From: Acidobacteriota bacterium
GTDB lineage: Bacteria; Acidobacteriota; Blastocatellia; RBC074
Direction of reading: 5' to 3'
Assembly: GCA_013140935.1 (NCBI GenBank)
Contig: JABFSD010000458.1
Location: 1-5,637, forward strand
Length of the DNA stretch: 5,637 bases
Every line of letters starts with the position of its first letter. Position 1 is the first letter of the stretch. Of this stretch, positions 1 to 4,833 are shown in pieces. The translations under genes were made by a program, and so were the position numbers. The notes below the pieces were generated by a model, which was not told where the DNA came from, did no database searches, and saw only the letters and a list, made by a program, of their open reading frames with translations.

Positions 1-297
1 AGTCATGACCGCCAGCGTCGTCGCCGCCATCAACAACTTGCGCCGGTCACGATGATCGGCGGCGTGTCCGGCGGGCAACGTGAGCAAAAGCATCGGCAAG
101 ACTTGCACCAGGCCCACCATCCCCAACGCCATCTTGGAATTCGTGCGTTCGTAAAGCTGCCAGCCGACGACGGCGGTTTGCATGGTGACGCTGAATACGG
201 AAAGCAGATGCCCGGCGAGAAAACGGCGAAAGTCCCGATGGCGTAACGCGGCGTAAGCGTCGTGTTTTTCGGCAGCGGCTTGAGAGTTCGCGGACAT
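1..297 (-). CDS. MFS transporter, N-terminal 99 residues (runs off window)
   Basis: This is the start of a major facilitator superfamily transporter of the EntS/MFS_3 efflux type, an inner-membrane carrier that exports small molecules using an ion gradient. Reading leftward from ATG at 297, a charged N-terminus with 'ALRHRDFRRFLAG' (residues 17-29) leads into a first membrane segment (about 24-46), then a second (about 57-77). The cytoplasmic loop GHAADHRDRRKLL (78-90) matches the MFS motif A between helices 2 and 3, with Asp and a basic Arg-Arg-Lys run. Full-length relatives have about 400-430 residues and 12 helices, so roughly three quarters is missing to the left. No Shine-Dalgarno precedes the ATG; the only upstream in-frame start (GTG at 345) lies inside the tRNA terminator and is unlikely. 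The substrate cannot be told. The gene starts only 24 nt beyond the tRNA-Leu terminator, and no convincing separate promoter was found. Confidence 0.85.
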   Translation of the reverse strand, partial: MSANSQAAAEKHDAYAALRHRDFRRFLAGHLLSVFSVTMQTAVVGWQLYERTNSKMALGMVGLVQVLPMLLLTLPAGHAADHRDRRKLLMAATTLAVMT

Positions 298-320
298 GAA
301 ACGTGCAGGTGAATAAAGTG

Positions 321-349
321 AAAAAGGGCGACCGTTGCTGATCACCCTT
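321..349 (-). terminator. Intrinsic terminator of the tRNA-Leu gene
   Basis: On the minus strand AAGGGTGA (349-342) pairs with TCGCCCTT (331-324), an 8-bp stem with one G-U pair around a 10-nt loop, followed directly by a T-run (325-321). It lies 15 nt downstream of the tRNA 3' end and just before the MFS start. It is therefore the expected end of the tRNA transcript, and any readthrough would feed the MFS gene. Confidence 0.75.
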
Positions 350-363
350 CGTATGATTTGTTA

Positions 364-447
364 TGCGGATGAGAGGAATCGAACCTCCACGAGATTGCTC
401 TCACTAGCACCTGAAACTAGCGCGTCTACCAGTTCCGCCACATCCGC
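364..447 (-). tRNA. tRNA-Leu, anticodon CAG (reads CUG)
   Basis: An 84-nt class II tRNA read leftward. The acceptor arms GCGGATG (447-441) and CATCCGC pair perfectly, with discriminator A at 364, as expected for leucine. The anticodon stem CTAGT/GCTAG holds the loop TTCAGGT, giving anticodon CAG (complement of 411-413). The long variable arm (TGAGAGCAATCTCG) and the T loop TTCGATT are present. The 3' CCA is not encoded (TAA follows the discriminator), so it must be added by tRNA nucleotidyltransferase. It has its own promoter upstream and a terminator downstream. Confidence 0.97.
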
Positions 448-474
448 TTAATTGTCGTTTCAGGAACGGGGCGC

Positions 475-503
475 ATACTACTGATCGCGGCATGGGCTGT
501 CAA
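475..503 (-). promoter_or_regulatory. Sigma70-type promoter of tRNA-Leu
   Basis: On the minus strand a perfect -35 TTGACA (503-498) is followed by exactly 17 nt and a -10 TAGTAT (480-475; 4 of 6 matches to TATAAT). Transcription would start near 468, about 20 nt before the mature tRNA 5' end. The stretch after the -10 box is GC-rich (GCGCCCC), like the discriminator of stable-RNA promoters under growth-rate (ppGpp) control. That regulation is inferred. Confidence 0.8.
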
Positions 504-534
504 TCCGGCGCACAGAACCTATTCATCTTCGACC

Positions 535-670
535 AGTCAGGACGGAATTGAACAGGATTAACAGGATTTTCAGGATTTATGGGATGGTGATAAAGGTTGT
601 CACTACCAGTTTCCTCCTAATCCGGTAAATCCTGAAAATCCTGTTAATCCTGTCCAATTCCGTCCTGGCT
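535..670. repeat. Long imperfect palindrome built from 9-nt tandem repeats
   Basis: Two 45-nt arms (535-579 and 626-670) are inverted copies of each other, differing at only two positions: 537/668, which would be a U-G pair in plus-strand RNA, and 551/654, an A-C mismatch. The spacer is 46 nt (580-625). Inside each arm the unit CAGGATT plus two variable bases repeats three times with 9-nt periodicity (right arm AATCCTG), and a degenerate fourth unit AATCCGG lies at 619-625. The element fills most of the gap between the leftward tRNA promoter and the rightward psuG promoter, and its right arm ends one base before the psuG -35 box. It carries no ORF and no evident target duplication. It could be a dispersed repeat, a cruciform-forming spacer between divergent promoters, or a structured RNA; the sequence alone does not decide. 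Confidence 0.9.
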
Positions 671-671
671 A

Positions 672-700
672 TTGACAAAAACTGTCTGCCTTCAAATTAT
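672..700 (+). promoter_or_regulatory. Probable psuG promoter
   Basis: Perfect -35 TTGACA (672-677), a 17-nt spacer, then AATTAT (695-700), which matches four of six -10 positions. The start site would be near 707, giving a leader of about 45 nt before the psuG ATG. It begins one base after the right arm of the palindrome. Confidence 0.6.
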
Positions 701-751
701 CGCAGCGCATTTCCGCACCAAATCAGATGACGCAGACACACACTACTCCCT

Positions 752-1657
752 ATGGAAACTCGTTATGATCTCTTGCCCGCCGTCGCGCAGGCGCAACTCA
801 TCGGACGCGGCGTCGTCGCTTTAGAAACGACCGTCATCGCACACGGCTTGCCCGCGCCGCTCAATGTCGAAACCGCGCACGCCTGCGAACAAGCGGTGCG
901 CGTGAGCGGCGCACAACCCGCGACCATCGGCATTCTCGCCGGACAGCCCAAAGTCGGATTGTCGCAACCCGAAATCGCCCAACTCGCCGCGCAAGCCGAC
1001 GTCGTCAAAGTCAATCTGGCGAACCTCGGCGCGACGATTGCGCAAAAGCGTTGGGGCGCGACGACCGTAGCCTCGACGATGTATTTCGCGCACCGCGCCA
1101 ACATCCGTGTTTTCTCAACGGGCGGCATCGGCGGCGTACATCGCGGCGCGACGGAGAGCTTCGACATCTCGGCGGATTTGACCGCGCTCGCCAAATTTCC
1201 CGTGATGGTCGTATGCGCCGGAGCCAAAGCCATTCTCGATTTGCCCAAGACGTTGGAGGTGCTGGAGACATACGGCGTGCCGGTGATCGGCTATCAAACG
1301 AATGAGCTGCCGGCGTTTTATTCGCGTACCAGCGGCTTGAAGTTGGACTTGCGCGCCGATACGCCAGCGGCGGTGGCGGCAATGGCGAAAGCGCATTGGC
1401 AATTGGGTTTTACGTCAGGCGTATTGGTGGTCGTGCCTGTGCCTGAACCTGACGCGATTCCATCGGCAGAAATTGAATCATTTATCGCCGAGGCCTTACG
1501 CGATGCCGCCGCGCATTACATCACCGGCAAGGACGTTACGCCGTTTTTGTTGAGCCACATTGCCGCGCGCACTGAAGGACGTGCGTTGCGCGCGAATATT
1601 GCTTTGTTACAAAACAACGCCCGCCTCGCGGGTGAAATCTCGCAAGCTATGAATTGA
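752..1657 (+). CDS. psuG: Pseudouridine-5'-phosphate glycosidase
   Basis: PsuG (EC 4.2.1.70) is a cytoplasmic Mn-dependent enzyme that breaks the C-C glycosidic bond of pseudouridine 5'-phosphate, giving uracil and ribose 5-phosphate; it is part of pseudouridine salvage from RNA breakdown. The 301 residues match the family length (E. coli about 312) throughout. Visible signatures are [12 protein letters not shown] (21-32, Glu25 equivalent to E. coli Glu31), KVGLS (67-71), Lys86, GATTVASTM (102-110), [13 protein letters not shown] (121-133), FDISADL (137-143, Asp138 as metal ligand), [12 protein letters not shown] (155-166, Lys159 as the catalytic lysine) and [15 protein letters not shown] (175-189). 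The ATG at 752 is forced: an in-frame TGA at 728-730 lies upstream with no other start between. It has no Shine-Dalgarno. Next, 11 nt downstream, is a DinB-like gene, so the two are probably co-transcribed. The partner kinase PsuK is not in the window. Confidence 0.96.
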   Translation: METRYDLLPAVAQAQLIGRGVVALETTVIAHGLPAPLNVETAHACEQAVRVSGAQPATIGILAGQPKVGLSQPEIAQLAAQADVVKVNLANLGATIAQKRWGATTVASTMYFAHRANIRVFSTGGIGGVHRGATESFDISADLTALAKFPVMVVCAGAKAILDLPKTLEVLETYGVPVIGYQTNELPAFYSRTSGLKLDLRADTPAAVAAMAKAHWQLGFTSGVLVVVPVPEPDAIPSAEIESFIAEALRDAAAHYITGKDVTPFLLSHIAARTEGRALRANIALLQNNARLAGEISQAMN

Positions 1658-1662
1658 AGGAG
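1656..1662 (+). promoter_or_regulatory. Ribosome binding site fixing the DinB-like gene start
   Basis: GAAGGAG sits 6 nt before ATG 1669 and overlaps the psuG stop codon (1655-1657). It rules out the upstream TTG at 1654 as start and suggests translational coupling with psuG. Confidence 0.85.
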
Positions 1663-1668
1663 CAACGC

Positions 1669-2169
1669 ATGAATCTCGCAGACATCCATCAACTTTTTGC
1701 CTACACCGAATGGGCCAATGCGCTCGTGTTGGACGCGGCGGAAAAGCTCACGCCTGAACAACTCACCGAAGATCGCAAGATCAGTATGGGTTCGATTTGG
1801 GGTACGTTGACGCATATGGCGGCGGCTGAATGGGTTTGGATCGAACGCGGTCAGGGGAATTCCCCGACCGGGCCAACCGTATTTCCTGAATGGGAAGCGG
1901 CTTGCGGCGACAGCATCGCCACGTTGCGCGAACGATGGAATCAGGTCGCGGCGCAGCGTCAGGCGTGGCTGGCGACTTTAACGGAAAATGATTTGGCGGA
2001 AGTGCGTGCGTTCAAGCGGCTCAATGGAGCTGAGTCTTCGTTAAAGTTGGCACATCAGTTACAGCATTGTGTCAATCACGCGACGCTGCATCGCGGGCAG
2101 GTCGTCGGCATGATTCGACAGTTGGGGATTGTGCCGCCCGCGACTGACTTTCTGTTTTATTTGCGGTGA
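1669..2169 (+). CDS. DinB-family (DinB/YfiT fold) protein
   Basis: A 166-residue protein of the DinB superfamily, four-helix-bundle metalloproteins often induced by stress. Several characterised members are thiol transferases or metal-dependent hydrolases, and many are uncharacterised. The start 'MNLADIHQLFAYTEWAN' is the typical first helix. The three-histidine metal site is in place: His49 in GTLTHMAAAEWVW (45-57), then His137 and His141 in HCVNHATLHRGQ (133-144), the family's H-x3-H near the C-terminus. No signal peptide is visible, so it is presumably cytoplasmic. ATG 1669 was chosen for the strong Shine-Dalgarno 6 nt upstream. The gene sits 11 nt after psuG and its stop codon shares a base with the following terminator hairpin. 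Its substrate and any link to pseudouridine salvage are unknown. Despite the name it is not the DNA polymerase IV of E. coli. Confidence 0.92.
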   Translation: MNLADIHQLFAYTEWANALVLDAAEKLTPEQLTEDRKISMGSIWGTLTHMAAAEWVWIERGQGNSPTGPTVFPEWEAACGDSIATLRERWNQVAAQRQAWLATLTENDLAEVRAFKRLNGAESSLKLAHQLQHCVNHATLHRGQVVGMIRQLGIVPPATDFLFYLR

Positions 2170-2225
2170 AAAAAAGAAAGGCTGTGGGGCAGGATCAGAT
2201 CCTGCCCCACAGCCTTTCTTTTTTT
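2169..2225. terminator. Bidirectional terminator with perfect 28-bp arms
   Basis: Bases 2169-2196 and 2198-2225 are perfect inverted copies around A2197; in RNA this folds to a stem of about 27 bp closed by a tiny CAG loop. The left arm begins with seven A and the right arm ends in T's that run on to 2227. Either transcript therefore shows a GC-rich stem (core GGCTGTGGGGCAGG) followed by a U-run. It lies between the stop of the DinB-like gene, overlapping it by one base, and the stop of the converging 194-residue gene, 12 nt away, so it can end both transcription units. Confidence 0.92.
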
Positions 2226-2237
2226 TTCCACCAAACC

Positions 2238-2822
2238 TCAGCCTCGCAACACCCGATCAAGCTCGCTCACATAAGGCTCGGCCACAGAAACTTGATTGCT
2301 CTCAAGCGCCGCCGCCGCCTGATTCAAAAACCATTGCAAGTCGCGCGCAATTTGATCAACCGCCGTGATGCGTCCGTTGAGTTGCACGGCGCTCAAATCG
2401 AAAGGCACGCCCAACGTTTTACCGTCTAGCGCCGAGAGCGCGAGATAGATCACACCGAGTCCGCTGCGGCTATCGGTGAATTCGGTCAGCGGCTTGTCAT
2501 CCTGCGCATCGGCGGCAAAGGCGCTCGGCAATACCAGCTTAAAGTTCGCAGGCTTTTGCGCCGCGCCGATTGCGCCTTGCACACCGCGCAACGTAGCTTT
2601 CACATTCTCAGCCGCAGCCGTTTTGCCTGACGCGGCTTTCACTGAAACCTTCCCCGTCAGTTCGAGCTTGCCATTCACGACTGCCGCGCTTTGCAATGCG
2701 TAAACAAATTCATGCCCCGGTTCAATCTTGCCGACGAAGCTGCGTCCGTTGAGCAGCGCGTGAATCGAATGCAGCTTTCGCACAGTTCGCGTCGCTGCCG
2801 TTTTCTTTTGCGTAAAAATCAT
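2238..2822 (-). CDS. Unrecognised 194-residue protein downstream of GMC dehydrogenase
   Basis: I do not recognise a family. The N-terminus is basic (MIFTQKKTAATRTVRKLHSIHALLNGR) without a hydrophobic signal core or Tat motif, so a cytoplasmic location is likely. Residues about 28-80 alternate in a way that suggests beta strands (for example NGKLELTGKVSVK, 50-62). A middle part contains FKLVLPSAFAADAQDD (94-109) and a GLGVIYLALSALDGK stretch (121-135). The C-terminal 40 residues look helical and acidic (DQIARDLQWFLNQAAAALESN). No Cys is present. ATG 2822 was chosen over the upstream TTG 2840 because AGAGGA lies just before it. It follows the GMC gene by 39 nt on the same strand and is probably co-transcribed, so an accessory role is possible. 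It does not resemble the usual small subunit (gluconate 2-dehydrogenase subunit 3 type), which normally carries a Tat signal. It is most probably a real gene, as codon use resembles its neighbours and it ends neatly before the terminator. Confidence 0.75.
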   Translation of the reverse strand: MIFTQKKTAATRTVRKLHSIHALLNGRSFVGKIEPGHEFVYALQSAAVVNGKLELTGKVSVKAASGKTAAAENVKATLRGVQGAIGAAQKPANFKLVLPSAFAADAQDDKPLTEFTDSRSGLGVIYLALSALDGKTLGVPFDLSAVQLNGRITAVDQIARDLQWFLNQAAAALESNQVSVAEPYVSELDRVLRG

Positions 2823-2825
2823 CGT

Positions 2826-2831
2826 TCCTCT
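2826..2831 (-). promoter_or_regulatory. Ribosome binding site of the 194-residue protein
   Basis: AGAGGA on the minus strand lies 3-4 nt before ATG 2822. It is a close but acceptable spacing and supports this start rather than the TTG at 2840. Confidence 0.65.
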
Positions 2832-2840
2832 TTTCTTCAA

Positions 2841-2864
2841 CTAGCCACTGACCACTGACCACTA
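2841..2864. repeat. 7-nt tandem repeat between two genes
   Basis: On the plus strand CCACTGA occurs at 2845-2851 and 2852-2858, followed by CCACTA (2859-2864), with CTAG at 2841-2844. The last unit contains the TAG stop codon of the GMC gene (2864-2862 on the minus strand). The repeat fills over half of the 39-nt gap to the next gene. It has no stem-forming potential of note. Confidence 0.85.
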
Positions 2865-4589
2865 CAAATTGCCGCGTTTCATCTCATCCCGAAGGTAATC
2901 ACAAGCACGCATCGTCAGCGCCATCAACGTAATCGTCGGATTTTGATTCGCCGCGCCGACAAAGGCCGCGCCGTCGGTGACGAATACATTCGGGCAATCC
3001 CACACTTGATTGAATGAGTTCAGCACTGATTTTTTCGCGTCGCTGCCCATGCGTGCCGTACCCAATTCGTGAATGATGCGGCCCGGCACGGTCATCTGAT
3101 TGCTGACGCTGATGGTTTCAGCACCTGCTTCTTTCATGATTTCCTGCGCACATTCGAGCGCGTCTTTCGCCATCGCGCGTTCGTTGTCGGAATGCTGAAT
3201 GTGAATTTTCAGCACCGGCACGCCCCACGCATCAACGGTTCCGTGGGGATCGAGTTCGACGAAATTCTCAAAGCGCGAAAGCATGTGCGCCCGCGTCGTC
3301 ATCGAGACCGGCGACGTATACCAATGCCGCACCGTCTTTTTGAACTCCGAACCGAAGCCTTCAAAGCGCCCCGCACCCGCGCCGCGTCCGGTGCCCGCCG
3401 AACATTCAAAGCCGTAACCACGCAGGAAATTCGGCATCTTTGAGTTCTTATCCAGATTGCGAAAACGCGGCACGAACAAACCCGACGACTTGCCGTCTTC
3501 GTTGATCGGATCGCGTCCGGCGAGTTGGTGAAACGCGCCGCGCACGGTGATGCCGCCGAAATGGTCTACGAGGTAATGACCAAGCACGCCCGACGAACCG
3601 CCGATGCCTTGCGGATGCTGACGCGATTTCGAATTCAACAGCAGCCGCGTTGATTCCAATGTCGAACCCGCGACGATAATCACTTTGCCGAAAAATTCAG
3701 CAGTCTGATGCGTTACGCGATCAATGACGGCGACGCCTTTGGCTTTGCCGGTGTTCGTGTCAGTAACGAGGTGGCTCACAATCGAATTGGGTCGCAGCGT
3801 CATCTTGCCCGTCAGCGCCGCCGCCGCTAGTGTGGCACTCAACGAATTGAACATCGCGCCGACAGTACAACCATTGCCGCACGAACCGCAGAAGTGGCAA
3901 TTGCCGCGTCCCAGCTTGCGTTGCAACGGCGTAGCGTTCGTCAGCATCGCTACGCGCGAGACGATGGCGGCACGTCCGGTTTTGTTCGCGCCTTTCTTCA
4001 GCATCTGTTCGCCGCAGGTGAATTTCATGGGCGGTTGATATTTGCCGTCGGGCTGATACCACAAACCATCGCGGTTGCCGCTGACGCCGACGAACTCTTC
4101 GACCTTGTCGTAATAAGGCTCGATTTCTTTATAGCTAATCGGCCAGTCTTCATCCCATCCGTCGAACGACTTGGCCTTGAAATCCAGATCAGAGAAACGC
4201 CACGAGAGGCGTCCCCAGTGCAAGGTCTTGCCGCCTACGACGCGCGCGCGCACCCACTGAAAAGGCTTGCCCGCTTCGGTCGTGTAAGGATGCTCGGTAT
4301 CTTTGATGTAAAAGTCGCGGCTGAATTCGCCCGCCGTGTCCTGCATCCATTGCTCGTGCGGCTTCCAGTTCACGGGACCGAAACCGCGATACATCGAGTC
4401 GTAAGAACTCGCGTTCATGGCGAAGTTTTCCGGCTTGATGAGCGGCCCGGCTTCCAGCACCAACACGGTCATGCCTTTCTCGGTCAGTTCCTTCGCGGCC
4501 ATGCCGCCCGAAGCCCCCGAACCGATGATGATGGCATCATATACTTTCGGGGCTTTCGGGACTTTTTGCGCAGACTTTTTGACTTGCAC
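2862..4589 (-). CDS. GMC-family FAD dehydrogenase with a four-cysteine cluster
   Basis: A 575-residue glucose-methanol-choline family flavoenzyme that oxidises an alcohol or sugar hydroxyl. The FAD fold starts with YDAIIIGSGASGGMAAKEL (17-35, GxGxxG) and VLVLEAG (42-48, Glu46 for the ribose). VVGGKTLHWGRLSWRF (117-132) is the family's flavin-contact segment. The C-terminal substrate domain carries HELGTARMG (508-516) and NQNPTITLMALTMRACDYL (548-566), giving His508 and Asn550 as the likely catalytic pair. Four cysteines, CHFCGSCGNGC (231-241), followed by VGAMFNS, align by eye with the cysteine segment of FAD-glucose dehydrogenases that hold a 3Fe-4S cluster. This suggests a dehydrogenase passing electrons to a carrier rather than an oxidase. 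No signal peptide or Tat motif is seen. GTG 4589 was chosen because AGGAGG lies 6 nt upstream; the frame stays open to 4730 but that extension is unlike the family. A lone AATAAT (4623-4618) may be its -10 box. The probable downstream partner is the 194-residue gene. Confidence 0.93.
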   Translation of the reverse strand: MQVKKSAQKVPKAPKVYDAIIIGSGASGGMAAKELTEKGMTVLVLEAGPLIKPENFAMNASSYDSMYRGFGPVNWKPHEQWMQDTAGEFSRDFYIKDTEHPYTTEAGKPFQWVRARVVGGKTLHWGRLSWRFSDLDFKAKSFDGWDEDWPISYKEIEPYYDKVEEFVGVSGNRDGLWYQPDGKYQPPMKFTCGEQMLKKGANKTGRAAIVSRVAMLTNATPLQRKLGRGNCHFCGSCGNGCTVGAMFNSLSATLAAAALTGKMTLRPNSIVSHLVTDTNTGKAKGVAVIDRVTHQTAEFFGKVIIVAGSTLESTRLLLNSKSRQHPQGIGGSSGVLGHYLVDHFGGITVRGAFHQLAGRDPINEDGKSSGLFVPRFRNLDKNSKMPNFLRGYGFECSAGTGRGAGAGRFEGFGSEFKKTVRHWYTSPVSMTTRAHMLSRFENFVELDPHGTVDAWGVPVLKIHIQHSDNERAMAKDALECAQEIMKEAGAETISVSNQMTVPGRIIHELGTARMGSDAKKSVLNSFNQVWDCPNVFVTDGAAFVGAANQNPTITLMALTMRACDYLRDEMKRGNL

Positions 4590-4595
4590 GATCAG

Positions 4596-4601
4596 CCTCC
4601 T
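4596..4601 (-). promoter_or_regulatory. Ribosome binding site deciding the GTG start of the GMC gene
   Basis: A perfect AGGAGG on the minus strand, 6 nt before GTG 4589. The first residues after it (QVKKSAQKVPKAPKVYDAIIIG) lead straight into the FAD motif as expected. Confidence 0.9.
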
Positions 4602-4709
4602 GAAATTGTTTTGACGAATTATTTTTGGGATTGCGAAAACGCGGCGCACGCTAACACAGCGTTTCAAAAAACGGCAACCGTCAGGCTTTATTAAAAACTT
4701 ATGCCTGCA

Positions 4710-4739
4710 TTGACAAAAATCCCGCTCCATCTTTAGATT
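4710..4739 (+). promoter_or_regulatory. Candidate promoter of the haloperoxidase-like gene
   Basis: Perfect -35 TTGACA (4710-4715), then an 18-nt spacer and TAGATT (4734-4739), which matches four of six -10 positions. This would give a leader of about 88 nt. An alternative -10 (TGTAAA, 4762-4767) exists without a good -35. Nothing else in the 244-bp divergent intergenic region (4590-4833) looks like a firm operator. Confidence 0.4.
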
Positions 4740-4833
4740 GCTGCACGATTCCGCCCCTCTCTGTAAACTGTTATTTCAACCCCGATGGTTCATAACCTTG
4801 ATCTCACACACGTCGTAAGGAGTTTGATACGTC

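Noticed and set aside
52..246. Short plus-strand frame in the first 250 bases
   Set aside because: It lies opposite the well-supported MFS transporter start and encodes no recognisable protein.
535..670. CRISPR array or transposon end
   Set aside because: The repeats are 9-nt units without unique spacers of CRISPR length, no cas or transposase gene is present, and no target-site duplication is seen.
763..1248. A 161-codon open frame on the minus strand inside psuG
   Set aside because: psuG is intact and conserved on the other strand; the antisense translation is low-complexity Ala/Pro/Arg/Thr-rich without a family.
4637..4664. Possible operator/hairpin AAACGC...GCGTTT upstream of the GMC gene
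   Set aside because: Six-base arms with a 16-nt gap are expected by chance in a region of this size, and the position fits no clear promoter.
3894..4694. A 266-codon open frame on the plus strand opposite the GMC gene
   Set aside because: It is the complement of a convincing FAD-enzyme gene, its translation has no recognisable domain, and long antisense frames are common in GC-rich genes.
4590..4730. Upstream extension of the GMC gene to a start at 4730
   Set aside because: The added 47 residues do not resemble the family and span the likely promoter; a perfect AGGAGG six bases before GTG 4589 is decisive.
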